64,000 bases of DNA from positions 5,833,436 through 5,897,435 of the forward strand of contig OZ005662.1 of NCBI GenBank assembly GCA_963930645.1, in the 5' to 3' direction. The notes under the pieces were generated by a model. It searched no databases. It saw only the letters and a program-made list of their open reading frames with translations, and was not told the origin of the DNA. The position numbers and the translations under genes were made by a program. Source of the DNA: Salticus scenicus. Lineage: Eukaryota > Arthropoda > Arachnida > Araneae > Salticidae. Of the stretch, positions 32,201 to 42,368 are shown one piece after another (position 1 is the first letter of the stretch; each line of letters opens with the position of its first letter).

Positions 32201-34597
32201 ACTGGTCTCTTTAATAACTGGGTGATGAGGTAAATAATTACCATAAGAGTTCACTTTGGTAGCAGGAACTTCTTCTATGATCCCCTCATTCAACCAGTCC
32301 ATAAATATATTTTCATATTTTCCGTACATGTTCTTAGATAATAACTTAGAAGTTGTACTTTCCAAACGTCTTACAGCCAAACTCAAGTTATCTGGTAATG
32401 CAGATGTGTCGTCAGCCCAAGGAAGACAAATTTCGTAACGACCATCCTTGTTAATTTTTACTGTCTCTAAGAAATGTTCCTTTGTTTGACGGTCAATCTC
32501 ATTTTTAGATTTCTTTTCTATAGTATCTGTTATTCCGATCAAGTCCAATCTCCATAAGTTTGAGATATCAGCTTCATTTACGAACAAAGACGTCACCATC
32601 ATTGCTAAATTATCTGTTGAGACCTCGGTGTGAGGCGCTTTGCCCATCAATGTCCAACCAAGGTATGTTTCTATGGCAACAAGACCAGATGTCAATACTT
32701 TTCTTTTGCCAGTTAACATCTTTCCCATAATATCAGCCCCAATCAATATTTCGATAACTTCACGGCAATGACTTACATCAGATAATTCGATTCCATATTC
32801 TTTCAACTCTTTAATCCACGGACCATTAGTGACCGGTTGAATGTTTTCACATATAGTAATTTGATCCATCACTTCAAAATTACAGGTGAACTTCTCCTTC
32901 ATATCCTTAACCTTTATTCTATAACAATTATGTTGGCATTCCTTTGTTGTAACTCCGCCAAACAATGAATGCATCATTTTTTCTTGACGAATGGGAGTAT
33001 AATTCATCTCTTCTGCTATACTTTTCAAAATATAAGATTTTTGGGATGCTGAATCTAACAATAAACGAACTGTTTTTTGCTTGTTTTCGGAGATGAGTTT
33101 CACTTTTAAGGTTTGAAGGAATACTTTAGCACTTTGCTTATTAAAATTTGCCATGTTTACTTCACTGCTGACTGAATTTTCTTCAACCTTTTCTTGTGCA
33201 GTTTTACCTTGAGAATCACGCAAATCGCACATCAAAGGCACATGCTTCTTAGAACAGATAATGCATCTTAAAACTGCTCGACATTTTTTCACTGTATGAT
33301 TAGGTAACAAACAAGCGAAGCAGCAATTTTTATCCTTTACAATATTTTGTATCTCAGTTAAAGTCAATTTTCGAGCTGAAAAGCATTCAGAGCTCAAATG
33401 TTTGCCTTGGCAAAAAATGCATACTCTTTTGAAATCTAAAGCAGAAGACGTTGTTAATAAACCTGCAGCTGTCGATATCTTATTTCGCATATAGTCTGCA
33501 CTTGCACCGTTTTTCCTTTTAGAATATTTATTATCTTCACGCTTTGTCAAACCGAAGCCCGCTACAGCTAAAGATATTCTCTCTTCACCTTCTACTTCCG
33601 TTTTCAAAAAATGCATCAGATTATTCAACCTTCCTTTAGCATCCGTATTAGAAGAAGAGAGATTCGAGCGATTCCAGGCCTTCAAAAAGTCTGCTGGGAA
33701 ACAAGACTCAACCATAGGGTATAGAATGGAGGCATATTTATCAGTGGTAACACCTAATGTTTCTAGCGCCCGTAAATATGACTCAAGCTTATCATATAAT
33801 GAAGTTAATGCAAATCTACCTTTTGTTTGCACAGATATTATCAATTTCAATAACTCTCGTACATACACTTCTACTAGAATATCTTCCCTGCCAAAACGAG
33901 CCTTTAAACTTTCCACTGCCTTTGAATAATTGGCGCCAGTTGGCGGGAAACTTTCAACAACTTCTCTTGCGCGTGAACCAGCGATTGTTGCTTGTACTAA
34001 ATACTGGAACTTGTCCTCTGGGGCAATTTCATCATCTTTATCGATTTGTTCAAATTGGCTCCAAAAAGGCAACCAATCCTTAATTTCTCCGCCAAATTTC
34101 CTGAATTCCAGCTTAGGTAAAGTAAATTTTCGTCTCATAGTACTATTTTCATAATTACTTAAAATAGCATCAGTTTGAATTTGCCCAGATGATTGTATTC
34201 TCGCCAATTCTAAATCATGATTCAATCTTAATTTCTCTTTCTCCAGTTCTGCTTCTTTTTCCAGCTTTAATGCCTCAGCTTCTTTTTCTAGCTTTAACTT
34301 TTCAAGTTCTTTTTCTTTTTCAGCTTGTTTTTCTTCTTTCAGAGCTTGTTTTTCTTCTTTCAAAGCTTGTTCTTGTTTTTCTTCTTTCAAAGCTTGTTTT
34401 TCTTCTTTCAATTTTCTTTCCGCTATAGCATTTTCTAAGATATCCTGAACAAAGTCAGGATCCTTTTCATACTCTTTACTATTTAAAATCAGCTCCTTTA
34501 AGCTTGCTATTGTGAACGTCGAAGGCAAAGTCTCTCCAATCTCTTCGGCTACCCACTTCAAATCTTCTTTTTTAAACCCTTTAACGGTTTTAAACAT
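29213..34597 (-). CDS. BEL/Pao gag-pol polyprotein, 1794 aa, intact
   Basis: Encodes the structural and enzymatic proteins for reverse transcription and integration. Domains in order: charged coiled coil with EEKQALK heptads (about 58-135); BEL-type gag (DUF1759-like, about 160-340); three zinc knuckles (C393-C396-H400-C405, C426-C429-H434-C439, C445-C448-H452-C457); aspartic protease with LLLDSASQ (D515; the usual form is DSG or DTG); reverse transcriptase with D851 in FGVTADIRKAF and YVDN at 928-931; RNase H (D1095, E1138, D1168, D1213); integrase zinc finger (H1394, H1399, C1429, C1432); integrase core D1464, D1523, E1569; and a C-terminal DUF5641-like domain (about 1650-1745). The start is ATG 34597, 76 bp inside the LTR; no stop or frameshift occurs. 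The second RT box Asp is Asn (codon AAT, 31805-31807), the one unusual key residue. Gag and Pol share one frame, as usual for BEL/Pao, and probably mature by proteolysis. Confidence 0.97.
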   Translation of the reverse strand: MFKTVKGFKKEDLKWVAEEIGETLPSTFTIASLKELILNSKEYEKDPDFVQDILENAIAERKLKEEKQALKEEKQEQALKEEKQALKEEKQAEKEKELEKLKLEKEAEALKLEKEAELEKEKLRLNHDLELARIQSSGQIQTDAILSNYENSTMRRKFTLPKLEFRKFGGEIKDWLPFWSQFEQIDKDDEIAPEDKFQYLVQATIAGSRAREVVESFPPTGANYSKAVESLKARFGREDILVEVYVRELLKLIISVQTKGRFALTSLYDKLESYLRALETLGVTTDKYASILYPMVESCFPADFLKAWNRSNLSSSNTDAKGRLNNLMHFLKTEVEGEERISLAVAGFGLTKREDNKYSKRKNGASADYMRNKISTAAGLLTTSSALDFKRVCIFCQGKHLSSECFSARKLTLTEIQNIVKDKNCCFACLLPNHTVKKCRAVLRCIICSKKHVPLMCDLRDSQGKTAQEKVEENSVSSEVNMANFNKQSAKVFLQTLKVKLISENKQKTVRLLLDSASQKSYILKSIAEEMNYTPIRQEKMMHSLFGGVTTKECQHNCYRIKVKDMKEKFTCNFEVMDQITICENIQPVTNGPWIKELKEYGIELSDVSHCREVIEILIGADIMGKMLTGKRKVLTSGLVAIETYLGWTLMGKAPHTEVSTDNLAMMVTSLFVNEADISNLWRLDLIGITDTIEKKSKNEIDRQTKEHFLETVKINKDGRYEICLPWADDTSALPDNLSLAVRRLESTTSKLLSKNMYGKYENIFMDWLNEGIIEEVPATKVNSYGNYLPHHPVIKETSTTTPIRPVFDASAKLTNHPSLNQCLQCGPNLIELIPDILLRFRERKFGVTADIRKAFLQISICEKDRDFLRFLWWKDLKEKKLKVFRHARVVFGVKCSPFLLSSVIEYHIKNSASFEENFKQRLLHSFYVDNVATSVHSEEDLKRFISDSKKIMANAGFDLRQWEYTGDHAETSNQKETQVLGLIWDKVSDTLKVNMKWLNDFNTERITKRSMLSAVHKIFDPFGFTAPVMLYPKLMLQKAWKLGINWDDEITGELQKEFLLWFQELKYLNDVKIPRHIQITPENLHACTIHTFVDGSKDAYAAVVFLRIEKEDQGEIILLAAKSRVAPLKNTTVPRMELLAATIGARLAKTVVDALGWQEMKRYYWSDSSTVLAWISRNESWSVFVRNRVQEIQKLSSPSSWKHIPSEKNPADLPSRGCKAKQLALIRWWEGPHWMKDSAEFRNHMNTSDEDWNEEEIQKERSKSTCMLTKLEFPSNNNWYYRYFSSYEKIIRLVAWILRFKHNCLNPDKKSKGELTATEFREAEIKTLRMVQKESFSSESDERLKTLQTCKDEQDVIRLKTKITYRKDSEDFLHPIILPSRHEVVKRLIFYIHVKNCHAGLQILLNLLRERYWILNGRKSVKLVLASCVICKRFNSRALWTSSAPLPENRVKDSAVFQVTGIDMAGPLYLKNDKKSWILIFTCAIYRAVHLELVTSASTDAFLMGLRRFVARRRRCSVIYCDNGTNFVGAANLLRSLDWQCIQKYGSVNSIDWKFNPPTAAWWGGFWERLIRVIKDLLKRVLGRACLTYEEMTTLLADVESVVNSRPLTYLSDDATVKPISPYMFLQDVHEIQLPDVDAVEQNSLSKRLRYRQSLLRALRDRFRSEYLGALIQRANRKQPEKGIAVGDIVLIGSDNKKRIHWPLGRITELMPGKDKKVRLVKVQTSQHELLRPIQRLYPLEVTSSNNSSKLKEAYHSKETSAQTVKPVVTSEEEPVRYSKAGRRIKVPERLMY

Positions 34598-34648
34598 CTT
34601 TTTAATCTTAATATAATCAAAATAATTTTACTTCACTTGAACGGTCCT

Positions 34649-34664
34649 GTCGCTATGGACTCCA
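34649..34664 (-). promoter_or_regulatory. Candidate primer binding site
   Basis: Nine bases downstream of the 5-prime LTR the minus strand reads TGGAGTCCATAGCGAC. TGG would pair with a tRNA CCA end. I do not recognise the matching tRNA, so this is positional inference. Confidence 0.45.
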
Positions 34665-34673
34665 ATATTTTTA

Positions 34674-35164
34674 TGTAAAGCAACGGAATAAGCACCGCAA
34701 ATTCCTAGCTTTTCTCTTACTAAATTAAACTGTATAAAGGCGGACGCCAAGACTACTTATTTACACTTTAAAATTATTAAAGTAGCATCTTTTATGCTCA
34801 TATAATAATTCCCTATAACATTAAACATAAGAAAATTATTCCTACGGTAAAAAGTAGTTCACTAAAATTAAGAACTCAAACTATATGAAAAAATGCAACC
34901 AACATCGTTGCTAACTTTATTCTATTCTATTTCTTGAATTAAAAAAAACAAAACTGTGGATGCCACACGCATCACATAATCTTTACATTTTAACAAATTT
35001 TGAAGATAGCACGCGCTCATATTTTACATAAAAATTAAAAGCATTAAATTCATTTAACTCTTTTTTTTCTTTGACATGTTGTTCAGCACGTGAACTTACA
35101 AAAAATAGAGGATAAATAATAAACAAATTTATACACTGAAATTGAAAATGGCTCAGTTATAACA
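34674..35164 (-). repeat. BEL/Pao 5-prime LTR
   Basis: 491 bp, apparently identical to the 3-prime LTR. It should carry the promoter in its U3 part. TATAAA (plus-strand tttata, 35128-35133) sits only about 30 bp from the LTR start and may not be used. AATAAA is at 34916-34921 (plus-strand tttatt). Confidence 0.95.
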
Positions 35165-35169
35165 AATGG
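35165..35169. repeat. Target site duplication, right
   Basis: aatgg, exact copy of 28660-28664. Confidence 0.9.
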
Positions 35170-35384
35170 ATTTAAATTAAATTTATATTGTTGGTTTCTT
35201 GTATTATTACACTTTTTGATGTTCCCCATTATAGTTAAGATTTTGACAGTTGATTTTTGTGTATGCTTCTTGTCAGCGTAACTTAAAAACAAAATAATTG
35301 CAGACAATTCTAATGTATATTTTGAAGTTCATATCAGGTTGCTACTTCAAAAACCGCTTGATAACTTAATGTATTGTGTGTACC
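35170..35384. other. AT-rich spacer
   Basis: Nothing recognisable. Confidence 0.4.
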
Positions 35385-35510
35385 TTTTTTACTTTCTTCT
35401 ATATGTAATATAGAGAAAGTATTGGATTCGTAAAAATTTTCGACCTCGGGTTTTTGATGGATTTACACGTTTTGAGAGCTGTAGAACACGATTTGACCAT
35501 TTTTAGAAAA

Positions 35511-35579
<69 letters not shown>

Positions 35580-36562
35580 CAAAATTTTGTGGCAACTGTA
35601 TCTCAGGAACTACTATACAAAATTTCATACAAATTGGTGTGTAGTTGCACCTTGACATAAATTAGTGCCTATCAACTTTTGATAAAAATTGTCTTACAGG
35701 TTGCGTTGCCATCCCGCTTTTTCTAAATTTTTAACATGGTGATATAGGACAAAATTTTGTATAAATGTGCATAAAGAGAATTATATTTTAGTAATCATTA
35801 TGAAATTTACAAGAATTATTTATAATAGAGATAGTCAACTGGGAAAAATTTTTTGTATGCGTAGGAGCCTCGCCACCCCCCCTGGGGGGGAAGTCACCCC
35901 TCAAGGGGAGTAAATTTTCAAGATGGGTATCTTTCGAAAGGTCTCGTCAATACCTTTAAAACGAATGGTTGAACTATAAATCTGTGATAATTTAAAACAA
36001 AGTTATCGATTTTTTTTACTTTTAATGAAAAAAAAAAAAAGAATTTTTTTTTTTTAAACGAAATTTAACCAGACTTGGTATTTAGTTGGGCCCTGACATA
36101 AACTGGGGCTGATTAGATTTGGGGATCAATCGCTCAACAGGTGGCGCTGTGATCGTATTCTTTCTAAATTTTTAACATGGACAAAAGTAGTACAAAATTT
36201 CGTATAAATGTACATAATGAGAGTTATTCTTAACCTGTGATTGTGAAATTAAAATGAATTATTGATAATAGTAGTAGTTAATTAGGAAAAAAATTTGGGG
36301 TATCGCTTCCCCCCCCTAGGGGGAAGTACCCCCCGGGGGGGGGGTAAATTTTCAAGATCGGTATCTTTCGAAAGGTCTCGTGAATACCTGTAAAACGAAT
36401 GGTTGAACTATAAATATGTGATAATTTAAAACAAAGTTATCGATTTTTTTTACTTTTAACGAAAAAAAACTTTGGAAAAAAATCATATATATATATATTT
36501 TTAAATATTGTTACTGTGTGAATTTGTATAAGAAAATATAGAAGAAAGTCTTGTGGTGGCCA
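35385..36562 (+). repeat. Composite dispersed repeat (TTTACACGTTTTGAG family), longest copy
   Basis: The head forms a hairpin (tactttcttctata / tatagagaaagta). It is followed by tttttgatggatttacacgt, a (GTCT)n(TG)n tract at 35511-35577, ctcaggaactactatacaaa, gtagttgcaccttgac and cgaatggttgaactataaat. The second half is a diverged duplicate: taaatttttaacatggtgat (35720) and tctaaatttttaacatgga (36165), tatctttcgaaaggtctcgt (35928, 36361), cgatttttttacttttaa (36007, 36442). The C/G block 36309-36344 can fold into GC hairpins. Non-coding. Confidence 0.75.
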
Positions 36563-36572
36563 CAACATACTA

Positions 36573-36622
36573 GTTTACATAGGAATTATTGCTAGTGCTC
36601 GAATAATTTTGCTGCCGACTGT
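36573..36622. mobile_element. Fragment of the palindromic ACATACAAATG MITE
   Basis: tacataggaattattgctag then tgctcgaataattttgctgc and cgactgta match the 38840-38865 and 41585-41620 parts of that family. Confidence 0.55.
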
Positions 36623-36715
36623 ATATCTCCTTACCACTGCTAGGAGTGATCCCCAGATCGTCGCAATTGCTCAATGAGTAGATTTCGTGCGACGTTAAAT
36701 ACACTGAACTCAACT
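36620..36715 (-). mobile_element. SINE-like element, fragment
   Basis: The minus strand reads tttaacgtcgcacgaaatct and gcaattgcgacgatctgggg, the same order as the 37.8-kb copy. Confidence 0.55.
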
Positions 36716-36734
36716 CTAAATTTGAGAAATTACA

Positions 36735-36870
36735 GAGCTGTGTCCACTACTGGATCTGACCTTAAAAGACAGATGAGCCAGTAGTGGACAGGAATGTCCA
36801 CTATAGGTCATGATGGAATTTTTTGGTACCTGTAGTGGACACCCATAAAAGTACTAGATGTTAATTCAAG

Positions 36871-36911
<41 letters not shown>

Positions 36912-37233
36912 AGCACAATAAATGAATTTTTCATAGTTATTTTAGTCCTACGAAAAGAAAAGGTAGAAGAAATCAGTTAAAAAATAAGCAGAGGCAAAGC
37001 AAAGTTTTATTTCCTTATTCAAAATGATAAGAAAAAATGGCATAATCACAAAAAGTGCATATTATTCTAATATTATTCTTAAAACTGATGGCCGGAATTA
37101 TTTGTAGTTATAGACATTAATAGTAGATGACTATAGCTTCCTTCCTGAACATTGCTCGAACCTTCAGAAGGACTAAAAAACTTATTTTCCGAGTTTAAAA
37201 TTTAAAAGTGTCCACTACTGGTGCGTTTACCTT
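36735..37233. mobile_element. Diverged relative of the CACTGG MITE
   Basis: The right end aaaagtgtccactactggtg then cgtttacctt parallels aaaagtgtcaatcactggtg then cacttaccct of the 26.4-kb copy. The left part has several gtccactac and gtagtggac motifs. About 40 A in a row at 36871-36910. Boundaries are uncertain. Confidence 0.45.
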
Positions 37234-37794
37234 AATTCTTTACTTCCATTAGCCGAAGCAACTGAAATTTTAAATTTGTCATTTGGAAATAAAAGGAAGC
37301 TTAATTCTGGATTTCTTGATCCTTTGAAGTTACACTGTGGCACACAACAGTATGTGTTATCTTTTTTTCCGGATTTATTCATTTTTATTATCAAATATAT
37401 GTGAAACTAAACATCGAATATACAGTAAGCAATGGCGTCTCGACGAAAGCCGAAAGTTATTCCTGTTAATTGTAATTTCACCTTAGCACACCAGAGGGCG
37501 AGCATGTCATTACAATCGCGGATAGGCTTTAATTGAAATTTATAATCTGATGCTTACGTCACGTGCAGATGATAATAAAAAAGATCAATATAAAAACCAA
37601 GGTAACCGCTTTAGTTAATCATTTAAAAATCTAAAATACGTTAGTCTAAATAAAAATATCGTTTGTGGTGAATAATTTAGAACGCCGGCCAGTTTAGGCA
37701 AGAATTTAAAATTTTCGATTGAAATTAAGAGTAATAAGTTACAGCTTCCTTTGACTTTTTATCTTGTGGAAACAACTTATTGGTCTGTGAAGAG
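37234..37794. repeat. Intergenic with MITE right end
   Basis: 37461-37522 shares ttcaccttagc, caccagagggcgagcat and tcattacaatcgcggata with the MITE at 8917-9116. A matching left end is not visible. The rest is unrecognised. Confidence 0.45.
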
Positions 37795-37985
37795 ATATGG
37801 TTGTGGTTGGGTTTTACGTCGCACTAATGCTGCGCAGATGAGCAATTGGCGACGGTGTCGGGTACACCCCTCAAGTGGTCCGGAGACATGCCATTACAAT
37901 TTTGATCCTCCACGGAAGGGAATGAAGAGATATGAGGTTTTCGCGTGGGAAGAAAATATAATGACGTCAAAGCTGCCATTTTCCA
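37795..37985 (+). mobile_element. SINE-like element, best copy
   Basis: Landmarks in order: ggttgggttttacgtcgcac, taatgctgcgcag, caattggcgacggtgtcggg, cggagacatgccattacaat and tttgatcctcc. A minus-strand copy at 42369-42519 and fragments at 4256, 9735 and 36620 show the same order. An open frame of 114 codons crosses it but is a repeat shadow. It resembles short Pol III-type retroposons, but I found no convincing A and B boxes. Confidence 0.65.
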
Positions 37986-37989
37986 TTGC

Positions 37990-38140
37990 CAAGCTCGCCC
38001 AAATTTTGTCGTCAAATAACGAATTTCATCGGCAAGTCAAAAATTTCGTCGTTAACTATCAAATTTTACCGCCAAATTACAAAATTCATTGCTAAGCCGC
38101 AAGTTTTGTCACCAAAAATCTCGCCAAATTACACAATTTA
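37990..38140 (+). repeat. About 20-bp degenerate tandem tract
   Basis: Successive phrases aaattttgtcgtcaaataac, gaatttcatcggcaag, aaatttcgtcgttaac, aaattttaccgccaaatta and aaaattcattgctaag recur every 20 bases or so, right after the SINE-like copy. Confidence 0.55.
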
Positions 38141-38586
38141 CTAAATTCGTAACAAATAGCATTGAAATTTAGGGCCACATTAGCTAAGTATGTGTTAATG
38201 CATATGTAATATTTCTTTACTTTTGAAACATTAACGTAAAGAAATCTACCTTTGCCTTTAAGCTTACCGTTTACATATTTTTACGCGTGTATTAAGCATC
38301 ATACCTGAAAAATTTTAGATTTCTATTTCGCTCCACATTTTGTACAGAGTTCCCTAACTTAAATCCTTAAACAATCACAAAAAATCTATTTGCGACGTTA
38401 AAACTTCTAAACCAAGTTGCAGCACTGGTACAAGGTTAAAACCTCACAACTAGTTTTTAGTTTTACGCGACGTTAAATCCTCTAAACCAGTTTGTACCTC
38501 CAGAGCAGCAATAAAACTTCCTAATCATTTGTAGCCCTAAAGCTACGTCAGCTCACTTAACTTCGCATAAACCGCACCACAACATT

Positions 38587-38916
38587 GGGATACATACAAA
38601 TGAAACACTTCCAGTTGCAAAGCCGTTTGCAGGCGTTCCAAATGTATGACTGCAGTCGGCAGCAAAAGTATTCGAGCACTAGCAAAAATTCCTATGGGAA
38701 AAAAGCACAATTAACAAAATCCTTGTCGAATCATGTTCTTAGACTGATTAAGACCAGGATTCGGCAAGGATATATTTAACAAATCTGCATTAAGTGTACT
38801 TTTTTTACTTAGGAATTTTCGCTAGCGCTCTGTTACTTTTGTTGTCGACTGTATTTGCAAAAAACTTGCAAAATTTATGTCATCGAAATTGCAAGCGTTC
38901 CATTTGTATGTAACCC
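38587..38916. mobile_element. Palindromic ACATACAAATG MITE, copy 1
   Basis: The left end gggatacatacaaatgaaac mirrors gcgttccatttgtatgtaac then cc. The centre is a second palindrome (ccttgtcgaatc ... gattcggcaagg). Non-coding; the 64-codon frame in it also occurs, inverted, in copy 2. Confidence 0.8.
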
Positions 38917-41350
38917 ATTGTTGCGATGATAAAATCGTCTTAACTTTTACTTCAACTGGCTCTACAAGCCTCTTTTGACGTAAAACCATCTTTTGAACAA
39001 ATTTGTAGCTCTAGTGTGAAGTTAAACAAACTCAAACATTTGCAGCTCTAGTGTGACGCTAAACCTTTTCAACAGCTTTGTATCTCTAGTGCTACGCTAA
39101 ATACCTTTAAAAATCCCAATTTAACCGTCATCTTAAATTTAACACCCTCTCAACGATAAACACTCTTATTCACTCTGTAGCACTACTGCCGCATTAAACA
39201 AACTCAAACAGTTTGTAGCTCTAGTGTAACATTAAGCAAACTAAAATCTTTTGTAGCTCTAGTGCGCAGTAAAAAAAAAAAAAAAATCCTGCAATTTGCA
39301 GCTATAGTGCGACATGAAACAAACTAAAGCAGTTTGTAGATCTAGTGCTACGTTAAATATTTTCATAAGAATCTTTATAGTTCATTTGCGACATTAAACC
39401 TTTTCAACCGCTTAATAGCCTTTCAGCGACATTAAAAAACCTCTCAACCCCCAGTTAAACTATCCACTTAATCCTTCTCGATGTCGTCTTAAACCCTCTT
39501 AACATTCTCACCAACTGTAGACTTGCGCCTCATTAAATAGACTCAAATAACTTGTAGATCTAGTGCGTTGTTAAATATTTTAATAATCTTTGTAGTTCAA
39601 GCGTGACGCTAAACCTTTTCAACTGCTTGTAAATTTAGTACGACGTTAAACAAACTCAACCAGTTTCTAGCTCTAGCGCGACGGTAAAACCCTTTACACT
39701 GATTTGTATCTCTAGTGCGACGGTAAAACCTTTTACACTAGTTTGTAGCTCTAGTGCGACGTTAAACAAATTCAACCAATTTGTAGCTCTAGTGCGAAAA
39801 TACAGCCTTGTACACTGTTTTGTAGCTGTAATGCGATGTTAAAAAACTCAAGCATTTTGCAGCACTAGTGCGACGTAAACAAACTCAATAAAATTGTGGC
39901 TCAAATGTGACGCTAAATTTGTCAACTGCTTTGTAGATGTAGTGCGACTTTAAACAAACTCAAACATTTTGTAGTTCTAGCGCGACGATAAAAAACTCAA
40001 GAAATTTTCACTTCTAGTACGACGTTGAGGACCTCTCAGCCCCTAATTTAACGGTCATCTTAACCCCCTCTCGAAGTTACACACTCTCACCAACTCTGTA
40101 GCACTACTCCCGCATTAAACAAACTCAAACAATTTGTAGCTCTAGTGCAACATTAAACAAACTAAAGGCTTTTGTAGCTCTAGTGCGGGATAAAAAAAAT
40201 CCTGCAATTTGCAGCTCTATTGCGACATAAAATAAACTAAGGAAGTTTGTAGCTGTAGTGCGATGTTAAATATTTTGATAAGAATCTCTGTAGTTCAATT
40301 GCGACGTTAAACCATTTCAAACGCTTAATACCTTTCGAGCGACGTTAAAAACCTCTTAACCCCCAATTAAACTATCCTCTTAATCCCTCCTAACATTCTC
40401 ACGAACTTTGTAGATATTTGCCCCTTTAAACAGAATCAAACAATTTGTAGCTCTTAAGCGACGTTAAATATTTTTATAAGCTTTGCAGTTCAAACGCGAG
40501 GTTAAGCATTTCAATTACTTTGTATATCTAGTGCGACTTGAAACAAACTCAAACAATTTATAGCTCTATTGTGATGGTAAAAATTTGTACACTGCTTTGT
40601 AGCTCTAGTGCGATGGTTAACAAACTCAAGTACTTTGTAGCTCTAATGCGAAAATACGCCTTTTACACTGTTTTGTAGCTCTAAAGCGAAGTTAAAAAAA
40701 TCAAGCATTTTGTAGCTCTAATGCGACGTTAAACCAACTCAACGAATTTGCAGCTCAAATGTGACGCTGAACTTTTTTAATTGCTTTGTAGCTCTAGTGC
40801 GACGTTAAATAAACTCAAGCATTTTGTAGCCCTAGTGGGACGGTGAAAACTTTTCAGCTCTAGTGCGACGTTAAACAAACTGAAATGCATTGTAGGTCTG
40901 ATGTGATTTTAAAACACTTAAGCAGTTTGTGGCTCTAAGGCGACCTTAAAATTATTTAATGAATTTGGAACTGTAGTGCAACGTTAAAGAAATTCCGCGA
41001 ATTTGTCGCTCTAGTTCGACATAAAACAAACTCAATCAATTTATAGCACTAGTTCGACATTAAATAAGCGAAATTTCAGCTCTAATGCGACGATACACCA
41101 TTTTACACTGTTTTGCAGCTCTAATGCGTTGTTAAAATACTCAAGCATTTCGTCACTCTAGTACGACGTTAAACACACTCAAAAAATGTGTAGCTCTAGT
41201 GCAACGTTAAAAAAACTGAATCAGTTTGTAGCTAGTGCGACGATACGACCTTTTATACCGTTTTGTAGCTCTAATGAAATGTTAAATAACTCAAGCAATT
41301 CGTAGCTCTTATGCGACCTTAAAATAACTTATTTAATTTGTAGAGTTAGG

Positions 41351-41693
41351 GGTTGCATACAAATGGAACACTTGCAATTTCGATGACGTACATTTTGCAA
41401 GTTTTTTGCAAATATAGTCTGCAGCAAAAAAGTAAGAAAGCACCAGCGGAAATTCCTAAGTGAAAAAAGCACACTTAATACAGTTCTGTTAATTAAATCC
41501 TTGTCGAATCCTGTTCTTAGTCAGTCTAAGACCACGATTCGACAAGGATTTATTTAACAAAACAGTGTTAAGTGTGATTTTTTCATATAGGAATTTTTGG
41601 TAGTGCTCGGATACTTTTGCTACCAACCGCAGTCTTACATTTGGAACGCCTGGAAACGGCTTTGCAACTGGAAGTGTTTCATTTGTATGTACC
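41351..41693. mobile_element. Palindromic ACATACAAATG MITE, copy 2
   Basis: ggttgcatacaaatggaaca mirrors gtgtttcatttgtatgtacc. The central palindrome is ccttgtcgaatc ... gattcgacaagg. Opposite orientation to copy 1 inside the same minisatellite. Confidence 0.8.
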
Positions 41694-42368
41694 TCCAAGT
41701 GGAACGTTAAACAAACTTAATCAATTTGTAGCTCTAATGCGACGATACAACCTTTTAACACTGTTTTGTAGCTCTAATGCAATGTTAACAAACTCAATGA
41801 TACTGTAGCTCAAAACGACGCTAAGCTTTTTCAACTGCTTTATAGCTCTAGAACGACGTTAAAAAACTCTCAACCTACAATTTAACTCTCAACCTACAAT
41901 TTAACTTTAATCTTAACCCCATATCGATGCTACACAGTCACACCAACTTTGTAGCACTACTGCCGAACTAAACAAACTCAAACATTTTGTAAGCTCTAGT
42001 GCGACGTTAAACAAACTCAATGATACTGTAGCTCAAATATGACGCTAAACTTTTCAACTGCTTTATAGCTGTAGAGCGCCGTTAAAAAAAATCTCAACCC
42101 AAATTTAACTGTCATCTTAACCCCATCTCTATGTTACACACTCTCACAAACTCTGTAGCACTACGTCCCCATTAAAACTTCCAAACCATTCTCTCACTTT
42201 AAGAAGACGTTAAATTCTCTCAAATTTCATCTTCTTTTACGTCATTAAAAATCTCTCATGCACTATCGCAGATTTTGATAAATTTAAAAGCTCTGACGAA
42301 CGTCGTTAAACATCTTTACATTTTTGTAGCTCTAGTGGATATTTAATCCTTTCAATTACAATTGTACT

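Larger units (their letters stand above)
28665..35164 (-). mobile_element. BEL/Pao LTR retrotransposon, complete (6.5 kb)
   Basis: A full-length element transcribed leftward: 5-prime LTR 34674-35164, leader, one gag-pol frame, polypurine tract and 3-prime LTR 28665-29155. The LTRs are both 491 bp, begin TG and end CA in the element sense, and look identical by eye. A 5-bp duplication aatgg flanks the whole. Identical LTRs with an unbroken frame indicate a very recent insertion. It is cleanly inserted into non-coding DNA and is the only autonomous-looking element in the window. No envelope gene is present. Confidence 0.97.

Noticed and set aside
33726..34428. Plus-strand frames opposite gag
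   Set aside because: Antisense shadows of the BEL/Pao gag-pol gene.
36735..36850. Repeated gtccactac/gtagtggac motifs as an operator cluster
   Set aside because: The motifs are part of a MITE-like repeat; there is no gene next to them to regulate.
37751..38095. 114-codon open frame on the plus strand
   Set aside because: It crosses the SINE-like element and the 20-bp tract; the words it encodes recur, out of frame and inverted, in other copies of the repeat.
38585..38779. Similar short frames at 38585-38779 (+) and 41489-41698 (-)
   Set aside because: They are the same strand of the palindromic ACATACAAATG MITE read in two orientations.
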